In this document: positions 18,661-26,395 of the stretch, piece after piece
How the letters are laid out: each line of letters opens with the position of its first letter
Numbering within the stretch: position 1 is the first letter of the stretch
Assembly (NCBI GenBank): GCA_022843905.1
Contig: JALHMT010000027.1
Location: 1 to 64,000, forward strand
Source: Rubrivivax sp.
Lineage (GTDB): Bacteria; Pseudomonadota; Gammaproteobacteria; Burkholderiales; Burkholderiaceae_C
Reading direction: 5' to 3'
DNA length: 64,000 nt
Made by a program: the position numbers and the translations under genes
The notes under the pieces: model-generated
Databases searched by the model: none
What the model was told of the DNA's origin: nothing
The model's input: only the letters and a program-made list of their open reading frames with translations

Positions 18661-19958
18661 GCCTGATCGCCATCGGCTACCTCGCCGTCGTTGCCATGCT
18701 GGGCCTGATCCTGCTCGGCGTGCCGATTGCGTGGTCGATGGCCATCGTCGGCGTGCTGGGGGAGCTCTACGTCACCGGCTTCACCGCCGCGGCCTCGAAG
18801 CTGAGCCTGACGCTCTGGGAGAACGGCACGCTGTTCGTCTTCATCGCGCTGCCGCTGTTCCTGCTGATGGGCCAGCTGGCCTACCGCACCGGTATCACCG
18901 ACGACCTGTACGACTGCATCAGCAAGTGGTTCGGTCACCTGCCCGGCGGCATCGCGGTTTCGGCGGTGCTGTCGAACGCGGCTTACGGCGCCGTCACCGG
19001 CAGCAGCATCGCCTCGGTGGCCACCCTCGGCCCGATGGTGATGCCCGAGTTCCGCAAGTACCGCTACAACCTGAGCCTGGCCACCGGCACGCTGGCCTCG
19101 GCCGGTACGCTGGCGGTGCTGGTGCCACCCAGCACGCTGCTGGTGATCTATGGCGTCTGGACCGAGACCTCGATCGCCGATCTCTTCATGGCCGGCATCC
19201 TGCCCTGCCTGCTGCTGACGGTGGTGTACTGCACCGTGCTGGCCGTGTGGTGCGCGCTGAAGCCCGAGATGGGGCCGCGCGGGCCGCGCCATCCCTGGCC
19301 GGTGCGCCTGGCCTCGCTGCGCAAGCTGCTGCCGGCGCTGGTGCTGATCACCATCGTGCTGGGCGGCATCTACGGCGGCGTGATGACGCCCTCGGAATCG
19401 GCCGCCGTGGGCGTGCTGGGGGTGCTGGCCATCGCCGTGGCGATGCGACGCTTTCGCTGGGCGGCGCTGGCCGACTCGCTGCGCCAGACCATCGCCACCT
19501 CGGGCATGGTCTTCGTGATCGTCGTCACCGGCATCATGTTCACGCGATTCATGGTGCACACCAACGTCACGGCGGACTTCGTGGCCCTGATCGCCAGCTG
19601 GAACCTGAGCACCACCGGCCTGCTGCTGGCGATGCTGCTGCTGTATTTCGTGCTCGGCACCGCGCTGGACGGCCTGGGCATGCTCATCCTCAGCCTGCCT
19701 TTCGTGATGCCGCTGATGGCCGCGGCAGGCGTCGACAAGGTCTGGTTCGGCATCTTCCTGTGCGTGATGATGGAACTGGCCGCGGTCAGCCCTCCGGTGG
19801 GCATCACGGTGGCGGTGATGCGCAGCGTGGCGCCCGATGTGCCGACCAACGTCATCTTCCGCGGCTGCTATCCATTCCTGGGCCTGACGATCCTGCTGAC
19901 CTTTGCCTTGATCGCCTGGCCCGCCCTGGCGCTGTGGTTGCCGGCCGCGATGCGCTAG
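18657..19958 (+). CDS. TRAP transporter large permease (DctM type)
   Basis: 433 residues, standard DctM length, about 12 helices. Typical segments include ALPLFLLMGQLAYRTG, NAAYGAVTGSSIASVATLG, TLASAGTLAVLVPPSTLLVIYG and ALDGLGMLILSLPFVMPL. It is the transport subunit importing the substrate with sodium. The GTG at 18657 overlaps the small-permease stop (GTGA). The next gene (VOC protein) starts 43 bases later on the same strand. Confidence 0.94.
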   Translation: MSLIAIGYLAVVAMLGLILLGVPIAWSMAIVGVLGELYVTGFTAAASKLSLTLWENGTLFVFIALPLFLLMGQLAYRTGITDDLYDCISKWFGHLPGGIAVSAVLSNAAYGAVTGSSIASVATLGPMVMPEFRKYRYNLSLATGTLASAGTLAVLVPPSTLLVIYGVWTETSIADLFMAGILPCLLLTVVYCTVLAVWCALKPEMGPRGPRHPWPVRLASLRKLLPALVLITIVLGGIYGGVMTPSESAAVGVLGVLAIAVAMRRFRWAALADSLRQTIATSGMVFVIVVTGIMFTRFMVHTNVTADFVALIASWNLSTTGLLLAMLLLYFVLGTALDGLGMLILSLPFVMPLMAAAGVDKVWFGIFLCVMMELAAVSPPVGITVAVMRSVAPDVPTNVIFRGCYPFLGLTILLTFALIAWPALALWLPAAMR

Positions 19959-20001
19959 GGTCGGCCCGCCCACTTCGCACCTGCTCGCTTGGGAAACTGC
20001 C

Positions 20002-20409
20002 ATGCCCGTGACTGCCCTGCACCACTTCACGGTCCGCTGCACGCCGGACGAACTGCCGCCGCTGGTGGACTTCTACACCCGCGTGATGCGACTGACGGTC
20101 GGTGCGCGGCCGGAGGTCTCGGCGCCCGGGGCGTGGCTCTATGCCGACGGACAACCCATCGTGCACCTTTATGCTTTCCTGGCCACGCCGGACCCATACG
20201 GCACGCCCGCCACGGGCCCTGTGGACCACATCTCGTTCCGTTCACGGGGCCTCGCGGAGATGCGCGAGCACCTGTCTGCGCAGGGCGTGCCGTTCGCCGA
20301 GGCTCCGGTCCCCGGCTGGCCCTTGCACCAGGTCTTCCTGCACGATCCAAGGGGCCTGAAGATCGAGATGACCTTCTTCATGGACCAGGAAGAGGCGCCC
20401 GCCGCATGA
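20002..20409 (+). CDS. VOC (glyoxalase/extradiol dioxygenase superfamily) protein
   Basis: 135 residues, a single VOC unit of two beta-alpha-beta-beta-beta modules. Likely metal ligands are the His in LHHFTV, the His in VDHISF and the Glu in LKIEMTFF. The size fits glyoxalase-like isomerases, lyases or small dioxygenases; a normal extradiol dioxygenase would be about twice as long. The hydrolase start overlaps its stop (ATGA), indicating one operon with the following hydrolase and monooxygenase genes. Exact reaction unknown. Confidence 0.85.
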   Translation: MPVTALHHFTVRCTPDELPPLVDFYTRVMRLTVGARPEVSAPGAWLYADGQPIVHLYAFLATPDPYGTPATGPVDHISFRSRGLAEMREHLSAQGVPFAEAPVPGWPLHQVFLHDPRGLKIEMTFFMDQEEAPAA

Positions 20410-21200
20410 CGGACTTCGTGCAGGCCGGCGAGCTGCGCATGGCCTTGGAGCGCCAGGGCGCCGGCGCACCGCTGCTGCTGATGCACGGCGCCGAGGCCTC
20501 GAGGCTGATGTTCACGGCGCTGATGCCGCACCTGGCCCGGCACTTCACGGTGATCGCCTACGACCAGCGGGACTGTGGCGACACCGAAGGGCCGCCAACC
20601 GGATCGACGCTCGCCGACCTCGCCGACGACGCGCAGCGGCTCATCGAGGCGCTCGGCCTGGGCCGCGTGCATGTCTTCGGCTCGTCGTTCGGTGGTCGCG
20701 TCGCCCAGGCGCTGGCATTGCGGCACCCCGGCTGTGTCGACCGCCTGGTGCTGGGCAGTACCTGGCCGCTGCCCGACGCGTACGAGGCCCTGTGCCCGGA
20801 TGCGCCACGCCTGGCGGCCCTGCGGCGCCAGTTGCCCGCCACGGCCGCGGAACTGGCCACCTGGTTCTTCCCCGAGGCCTTTCTTCAGCAGCGGCCCGAA
20901 CTGCGCGGCGTGTTCGCGAACGCGCAGCCCGGCTCGGCGCGTTCGGCGCGCCGGACCGCCACGGTGCAGAGCACGCTGGCCCAGGACGCCACCGCCATTG
21001 CCGCACCCACCTTGCTCGTGGCCGGCGAGCTCGACCGCGTGGTGCCGCCGGGCGTGACCTTGTCGATGACCGCACGCATTCCCGGTGCGCAGACCGCCGT
21101 GCTGGCCGGCACGGGCCACGCCACCGCGTTGCAGGCGCCGCAACTGCTGGCCCGACACATCGCCTGCTTCCTGGCCGGCGACCCACCCCCCAAGGAGTAG
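20406..21200 (+). CDS. Alpha/beta-fold hydrolase
   Basis: 264 residues, cytoplasmic. Oxyanion-hole region LLLMHGAEASR, nucleophile elbow FGSSFGG (GxSxG with the second Ser), acid Asp in GELDRVVPP and His in GTGHATAL complete the triad. The type resembles hydrolases of C-C or ester bonds in aromatic or lactone catabolism (3-oxoadipate enol-lactonase/meta-cleavage hydrolase group). It starts inside the VOC stop and the FAD monooxygenase begins four bases after its own stop, so it acts in the same pathway. Confidence 0.9.
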   Translation: MTDFVQAGELRMALERQGAGAPLLLMHGAEASRLMFTALMPHLARHFTVIAYDQRDCGDTEGPPTGSTLADLADDAQRLIEALGLGRVHVFGSSFGGRVAQALALRHPGCVDRLVLGSTWPLPDAYEALCPDAPRLAALRRQLPATAAELATWFFPEAFLQQRPELRGVFANAQPGSARSARRTATVQSTLAQDATAIAAPTLLVAGELDRVVPPGVTLSMTARIPGAQTAVLAGTGHATALQAPQLLARHIACFLAGDPPPKE

Positions 21201-21204
21201 CCCG

Positions 21205-22338
21205 ATGGACGTGCTCATTGCCGGCGCCAGCATGGCCGGCCTCTCGGCGGCCTATTGGTTCGCCCGATGCGGGCACCGCGTCACCGTGGTCGAACGGGCC
21301 GAAGGCCTGCGACCCGGCGGCGCCCCCATCGACGTGCGCGGGCGCGCCCTCGGCACGGCCGAGCGCATGGGCATCCTGGCCACTATCGAGGCAGAGAAGG
21401 TGTCGATCGTCGAGCCGACACCGGTGCTCGACGGTACCGGCACCCCGGTGGCCAGCCTCGACCTGCGCTGGTTCGCCAACGAGACCGACCGCGATGTCGA
21501 GATCACGCGCGACCGCCTGAACCGCATCCTGCACAGCGTGGTGCCCGATGCGGTGGAATTCCGCTTCAACACGACCCTGACGTCGATCGCCGACGGCCCG
21601 GATGGCGTGGACGTCGGCTTCGTGGACGGGCGGCAGGCCCGCTTCGACCTCGTCGTCGGTGCCGACGGGCTGCACTCCACGGTGCGCCGGCTCGCCTTCG
21701 GGCCGGAGGAGAACTTCGTTCGCCACTTCGGCTATTACGTGGCGCTCGTCGATCTGCCGGCCGGACGGGACTGGCAGCGCGCCATGCTCAACGTGCCCGG
21801 CCTGACGATCGTCGTGCGCGATGCCGGCGACGGCCCCCAGGCCATGTTGCTGGCCGCCAGTGACGAGGTGGACTACGACCACCGCGATCTGCAGGCGCAG
21901 CGGAAGCTGCTCGCCGACCTGCTGTCGCGTGTCGACGCCTGGCAACTGCCGGCCCTGCGCGAAGCGTTCGCAGACCCCGCCGCCAAGGGCTTCTACTTCG
22001 ACGCCGTGAGCCAGACGCACATGCCGAGCTGGATCCAGGGCCATGTGGCCGTCATCGGGGACGCCGGCCACTGCGCCGCCTTGCTGTCCGGCATGGGCAC
22101 GACGCTGGCCATGGTGTCCGCCGAAACGTTGGCCACCACCTGGACCGAGTGTGGAGGCCACATGGCGGCCGCCTCGCCGATCTACCACGAGCGCCTGCGC
22201 CCCTATGTCGACCAATGCCAGGCCTTTGCGCACGAGGGCGCGCCCATCATGGTGCCGGCCACGCAGGAGGCACTCGACGCGCGCAATGCCACCTTTCGCG
22301 AGTACGCCGCCCGGTTTGCCGCCCGAACACCCGGTTGA
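21205..22338 (+). CDS. FAD-dependent monooxygenase (PHBH fold)
   Basis: 377 residues. The FAD-binding GASMAGLSAAYWFARCG at the N terminus, GADGLHSTVRR (the DG motif binding FAD and NAD(P)H) near 153, and GDAGHCAALLSGMGTTLAM (GD motif) near 280 identify a class A flavin hydroxylase. These oxygenate aromatic rings or related substrates with NAD(P)H and O2. A strong AAGGAG precedes ATG 21205. It is the last clear member of the TRAP-VOC-hydrolase operon, suggesting that the imported compound is hydroxylated. Substrate unknown. Confidence 0.92.
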   Translation: MDVLIAGASMAGLSAAYWFARCGHRVTVVERAEGLRPGGAPIDVRGRALGTAERMGILATIEAEKVSIVEPTPVLDGTGTPVASLDLRWFANETDRDVEITRDRLNRILHSVVPDAVEFRFNTTLTSIADGPDGVDVGFVDGRQARFDLVVGADGLHSTVRRLAFGPEENFVRHFGYYVALVDLPAGRDWQRAMLNVPGLTIVVRDAGDGPQAMLLAASDEVDYDHRDLQAQRKLLADLLSRVDAWQLPALREAFADPAAKGFYFDAVSQTHMPSWIQGHVAVIGDAGHCAALLSGMGTTLAMVSAETLATTWTECGGHMAAASPIYHERLRPYVDQCQAFAHEGAPIMVPATQEALDARNATFREYAARFAARTPG

Positions 22339-22568
22339 GACGGGATGCCGCTGCCCGGGCGTGCGCTGCAGCCGGGCGGAACGGCGCCTGGAACCTGAAC
22401 CAGGCCACCACGCCGCTTGAAGGCACGCAGGCCCTCGGCGATACTGCCGCTCCTCGGCCGCCTGTTGCGGCTCGTGACGCAGCCCGAGCCTCGGCTCCTC
22501 CGCCTTCTGGACGGGCACACCTTGCCGGCGCTGACGACTGCGCCCCCCTTCGCGAACGCAGGCCCGCC

Positions 22569-23987
22569 GTGACAGATCCGAACCCGACCGCGCAGTGGAT
22601 GGACCTTGGGCGCGCCCTGCGCAAGACGGTCCAGCGCAGCAGCCACCACCGGCTCGGGCACCTCGACCGGGATCCGGTCGCACTGCTGCAGGCGACCGAC
22701 ACGGACCGTGTCAAGCGGCTCGTTCCCCTCAAGTACGGCCGCATGCTGGCGTCGCCCTTTGCCTTTTTCCGGGGCAGCGCCATCCTTCAGGCCCATGACC
22801 TGAAGCACACGCCGAACACCGGCCTGCTGCATCCGATCTGCGGTGATGCCCACCTGATGAACTTCGGCGGGTACGGCACGCCGGAGCGCCAGCTGATCTT
22901 CGATCTGAACGACTTCGACGAGACCCATCCCGGCCCCTGGGAATGGGACCTGAAGCGTCTCGTGGCCAGCCTGAACCTGGCAGCCCGGTACCTCGGTCTG
23001 ACCGTTGCCCAGGGGGACGAGTCCGTGGCGGCCGCGGTGGCGAGCTACGTGGAGCACACCGCCATGCTGTCCCGCATGGACACCCTGGGCCAGTGGCGAG
23101 CCGTGATCACGCTGGCTTCGGTGCGTGCTGCCAGTCAGGACGAGACGGCCCGTGCGATGCTGTCGAGAGCCATCGGCAAGGCACAGCGGCGCTCGCACGA
23201 GCAGCTTCTGCCCCGCATGGGTGCGAAGGTCGACGGTCGCTGGACCCTGCACGACGCGCCGCCGGCCCTGTTCCACATCCACGGCGACAGCACCCTGTTC
23301 CCGCCCGAGGACGACTGGATGCGCCTGGGCCACTGGACGGCGCTGACCGACCATCTCTACCGCGGCTACCTCGACGACGTGCCAGTGGACGTGCGCGCCC
23401 TGCTGGAGCGCTTTCGCATGCAGGACCTGGCCTTCAAGGTGGTGGGGGTCGGCAGCGTCGGCACGCGCTGCCTGGTGCTGCTGCTCACCGACGCCACCGA
23501 CGCGCCGATGATGCTGCAGATCAAGCAGGCCAATGCGTCCGTGCTGGCGCGCTTCGTGCCTGGCAAACAGCCGCGTCATCGGCATCAGGGCGAGCGCATC
23601 GTGGCCGGGCAGCGGCTGATGCAGTCCTCCAGCGACCGCTTCCTGGGCTCGACCACCGGGCCTTCCGGACGGCACTTCTACGTACGCCAGCTGCGCGACA
23701 TGAAGATCTCCGTCGAGATGGAAACGCTGAATGCCAAGCTGCTCGCAGGCTATGGCGCCTTGTGCGGCCGCACGCTGGCCCGCGCGCATGCGAAGGCGGG
23801 CGGCTGCGCCGTGCAGGTCAGCGCCTACCTGGGAAAGGGTGAAGCCTTCACAGACGCCTTGGTGGCCTATGCCAAGGCTTATGCCGATCAGGTGGAACGT
23901 GACTTCAGCCACTTCCGGGCGGCCTGCCGCAGCGGGCGCGTCATCGCCCAGACGGAAGCAGACTTCGGCGCCGATCTGCGCGCCTGA
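22569..23987 (+). CDS. DUF2252 family protein
   Basis: 472 residues. DUF2252 proteins show a remote kinase-like fold but have no defined reaction. Conserved-looking blocks are RMLASPFAFFRGSA, ICGDAHLMNFG (the GDxHxxNFG element resembling a phosphotransferase catalytic loop), FDLNDFDETHPGPWEWDLKRL and ARAHAKAG. GTG 22569 (MTDPNPTAQWMD) is chosen because the 230 bases upstream, though open, look non-coding and hold no other gene; no clear ribosome site exists. An AraC regulator gene follows after 14 bases. Confidence 0.85.
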   Translation: MTDPNPTAQWMDLGRALRKTVQRSSHHRLGHLDRDPVALLQATDTDRVKRLVPLKYGRMLASPFAFFRGSAILQAHDLKHTPNTGLLHPICGDAHLMNFGGYGTPERQLIFDLNDFDETHPGPWEWDLKRLVASLNLAARYLGLTVAQGDESVAAAVASYVEHTAMLSRMDTLGQWRAVITLASVRAASQDETARAMLSRAIGKAQRRSHEQLLPRMGAKVDGRWTLHDAPPALFHIHGDSTLFPPEDDWMRLGHWTALTDHLYRGYLDDVPVDVRALLERFRMQDLAFKVVGVGSVGTRCLVLLLTDATDAPMMLQIKQANASVLARFVPGKQPRHRHQGERIVAGQRLMQSSSDRFLGSTTGPSGRHFYVRQLRDMKISVEMETLNAKLLAGYGALCGRTLARAHAKAGGCAVQVSAYLGKGEAFTDALVAYAKAYADQVERDFSHFRAACRSGRVIAQTEADFGADLRA

Positions 23988-24001
23988 CGGGTTCCAGGTC
24001 G

Positions 24002-24979
24002 ATGCCATCGGATCTGGTGTTCAGTCCCCGTGCGGCGCCGTACTGGTCGCGTCAGTTCCGTTCGGACGACCTGGGCGAAGTCCGGGCCTTCATCGGCAAC
24101 AAGGATGGACCCCATTCGCGCGTGGCGCGCGGGGGCAGTCCCCTGGGCTATGCCATGTACCAGGTCGGCGCCCGCCACACGAACCTGGGCGGGTCCGAGT
24201 CCGCGCTGTCGCAGGTGGTCCGCGGCCACGTGCACGGCTGGGTGATGCACCTGGTTCTCCCGCCTGGCACGGTGCTGCGCACGGGCTTGCGGAGCTCTGC
24301 CCGAACCGAGCCGAACACCGCGGTGCTGATCCCGCCCGGGTGGGCCTTCACCCGCATCAGCCCGGCCGGCTCCCTGTTCGCGGTGGAAGTCGATGCGCAG
24401 GCCTTGCTGGCCGAGTTGCGGGCCCGACGACCCGATGCGGTCCAGCGGAACCTCGGGCGCCTGGCGATGCCGGCACTGACCGCAGGCGAGCGCTGGCAGC
24501 TGATGTCCGCCGCCTCCGACCTGGTGCTCGCCACCGAGCCCGGCCGCGACGACCGTCAGCAGGCCGCTGCCGAGGGCCGGCTCCTGGAGCGCGTGGTCGA
24601 CCTGGTGCTGCGAGATGACGTCGCCCGACGTCCCGGCGACCTGGCGCTGGCCCGCGCGCGGGACCTGGAGGCCTGGATCGACTCGAACCTCCACGAGACG
24701 ATCACGATGGGCCTGCTTTGCCGGGTGGCTGGCGTCGGCGACCGCACCCTGCAGAAGTCCTTTCTCTACCGGCGCGGGATTTCTCCGATGCGTTTCGTCG
24801 CCGAGCGCCGGCTGCTGGCCGCGCACCAATGGCTGGCCGGGGCCGCGCCTGGTGCCACCGTCACCGATGCCGCATTGCGCTTCGGCTTCTCGCACCTGGG
24901 CCGGTTCTCGGTCTCGTACCGCCAGGCGATCGGCGAATCGCCCTCGCAGACGCTGGCGGCCGCCAGGCCGCGCGGCTGA
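24002..24979 (+). CDS. AraC-family transcriptional regulator
   Basis: 325 residues. The N-terminal half is an AraC-binding-like beta-barrel; the C-terminal ~100 residues form the double HTH (LEAWIDSNLHETITMGLLCRVAGV in parts, then ISPMRFVAERRLLAA and DAALRFGFSHLGRFSVSYRQAIGESP). It is 14 bases downstream of the DUF2252 gene and probably co-transcribed. Target genes and ligand unknown. A perfect hairpin follows ten bases after its stop. Confidence 0.92.
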   Translation: MPSDLVFSPRAAPYWSRQFRSDDLGEVRAFIGNKDGPHSRVARGGSPLGYAMYQVGARHTNLGGSESALSQVVRGHVHGWVMHLVLPPGTVLRTGLRSSARTEPNTAVLIPPGWAFTRISPAGSLFAVEVDAQALLAELRARRPDAVQRNLGRLAMPALTAGERWQLMSAASDLVLATEPGRDDRQQAAAEGRLLERVVDLVLRDDVARRPGDLALARARDLEAWIDSNLHETITMGLLCRVAGVGDRTLQKSFLYRRGISPMRFVAERRLLAAHQWLAGAAPGATVTDAALRFGFSHLGRFSVSYRQAIGESPSQTLAAARPRG

Positions 24980-24989
24980 GCCAGGCGGG

Positions 24990-25011
24990 CCTGGGCTCGG
25001 CCGAGCCCAGG
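24990..25011 (+). terminator. Perfect palindrome after the araC-type gene, terminator-like
   Basis: Arms CCTGGGCTCGG and CCGAGCCCAGG are perfectly complementary (11 bp each), allowing a 9-bp stem with a 4-base loop. It lies 10 bases after the AraC stop and is followed by TAGTT, with no long T-run. Likely a GC-rich terminator or 3'-end stabiliser. Confidence 0.5.
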
Positions 25012-25142
25012 TAGTTGGCAGCGGCTGCGGTTCGCGAAGAGGATAGCCATGGACCTGGCCCCGCCATAGCGTCAGGCCGCGCGGCCCATCTGCAAGCGGC
25101 CCCTTGAAGGCGCAGGTCCCGCAGTCTGGAAAGCCAACCCCC

Positions 25143-26036
25143 GTGAAGCGACTCCCCCTGGCCTTTGCGCTGTGTCTCCTGAGCGCCGTCGCGCCGCCTG
25201 CCGGGTCCGGCATGGCGCGCAGACTGCGCACCGCTGCCGCGGCGGCCCTGGCGATCTGCCTGCCTGGCCTGGCCCTTGGCGCGGAGGCTGGCGACCGCCA
25301 GCCGCCGCGCCCGCCCGAGATCCAGCGAGCGACCGCCGAGCCTGCCGTGGTGCGGGTGCTGGGCGACACCATCACCTACACCGGCAATTTCTCGAAGGCC
25401 AGTTCCGCTGCCTTCGACGCCGCGGTGGCCGGGGTGCGCCGTGGTCAGGTGACGCGCCTGGTCATCAGTTCCGGCGGGGGCGACACGGTGGCCGGCCGGC
25501 ACGTGGGCCAGTGGGTGCGCAACATGTCCCTGGTGGTCGAGGTCGACGTCATCTGCTTCTCGTCGTGTGCCGACTACGTGTTCCCGGCCGGGCGGGCGCG
25601 GGTGATCCGTGCCGATGCCTTCGTCGGCTGGCATGGCAATGAACGGCAATTCGAGGTGCTGGCCGCCCGCAGGGGCGTGAGCCTGGCCGAAGAGCTCGGC
25701 CGTGCCATCCCCCAGGACCTGGCGCCCGCGCAGCGCGCCGCCTTGATGCAGGAGTTCCTGCGCTCCATGGCCGTGACGCGTCCGGACGAGGACGCCTTCT
25801 ACGCCCAGCTGGGGTTGAGCGACGCCTTTGCGGTGTGCGCGGTGGGCGACCTGCTGGAACGGCGCCCGGGCTACGCCGGGCAGATCGGCTGGAGCTTTTC
25901 ACTGGCCGACATGGCGCGCCTGGGCCTGGCCAACACGGTCTACCTGGGCGATGGCCGGTATGAGACGGACTCGTCGCGGTTCCGCCCGTACCTGGTGCTG
26001 ATCAGCGCCGACGAGTGCCTGGCCCTGCTGAAGTGA
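25143..26036 (+). CDS. Exported ClpP/crotonase-fold protein (COG3904-like)
   Basis: 297 residues from GTG 25143, which has GGAAAG nine bases upstream. After a signal sequence the protein shows VISSGGGDTVAGRHVG, a ClpP-like glycine-rich strand-turn, and VICFSSCADYVFPAG, the position of the ClpP catalytic serine (S140/S141), then WHG (aligned with the catalytic His). This matches predicted periplasmic ClpP-fold proteins of unknown activity. Two signal-like hydrophobic segments follow one another (residues 4-20 and 29-47); ATG 25212 would remove the first. It stands alone, with 163 bases upstream that hold only the terminator-like hairpin. Confidence 0.7.
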   Translation: MKRLPLAFALCLLSAVAPPAGSGMARRLRTAAAAALAICLPGLALGAEAGDRQPPRPPEIQRATAEPAVVRVLGDTITYTGNFSKASSAAFDAAVAGVRRGQVTRLVISSGGGDTVAGRHVGQWVRNMSLVVEVDVICFSSCADYVFPAGRARVIRADAFVGWHGNERQFEVLAARRGVSLAEELGRAIPQDLAPAQRAALMQEFLRSMAVTRPDEDAFYAQLGLSDAFAVCAVGDLLERRPGYAGQIGWSFSLADMARLGLANTVYLGDGRYETDSSRFRPYLVLISADECLALLK

Positions 26037-26067
26037 CCGCCTCGACCTCCACGGAAGGACATCTCTC

Positions 26068-26360
26068 GTGAACACGACTCCCCACGCCCGGTGGCGCCTT
26101 CGCAGCGACTGGGCTGGCTGGAAGATCCCGTCGGCGACTTCGCCCCCTACAACGGTGTCCCGGTGTCCTTGGGGGGCGTGGACGCCGGCTTCCTGGGCGG
26201 TCGGCAGTCCCGCGTGGCGACCCCGTCGTCGGTACCGACGGGCCAGCTGAGGGGACCGGCATCGCCCGGCGCACGCGGCGACGGCGCAGCTTGTAAGCTG
26301 AGGGGCGCGCGGGACGACAGGTGTCGATCCCGTTGCCCTTCAGCACGGAGCCCCGCATGA
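26068..26360 (+). pseudogene. Possible frameshifted small gene
   Basis: GTG 26068 lies eight bases after a strong GGAAGGA, but its frame soon turns into an unlikely Trp/Pro/Arg-rich peptide ending at 26250. The neighbouring frame from about 26070 to the stop at 26360 has strong GC bias in third positions and a plausible peptide (LGWLEDPVGDFAPYNG, then VPVSLGGVDAGFLGG). A single missing base near 26085-26100 would join the start to this frame. The family is not recognised. It may instead be a short gene starting at GTG 26091 without a ribosome site. It fills most of the 355-base gap before the reductase gene. Confidence 0.35.
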
Positions 26361-26395
26361 ACTCGTCGTCATCGCCTCGCTGGCCAGCCCGATGA
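26357..26395 (+). CDS. 12-codon upstream leader frame coupled to the disulfide reductase
   Basis: ATG 26357 follows GGAG (26347-26350) by six bases and encodes MNSSSSPRWPAR. Its TGA overlaps the ATG of the reductase (ATGA at 26392). The reductase start has no ribosome site of its own, so translation is probably coupled through this leader. The run of four serines before Pro-Arg is notable, but attenuation is speculative. Too short for domain evidence. Confidence 0.4.
   Translation: MNSSSSPRWPAR

Noticed and set aside
20002..20409. Calling the VOC protein an extradiol ring-cleavage dioxygenase
   Set aside because: It has one VOC unit (135 residues), while classical extradiol enzymes are about twice that length; only the superfamily can be supported.
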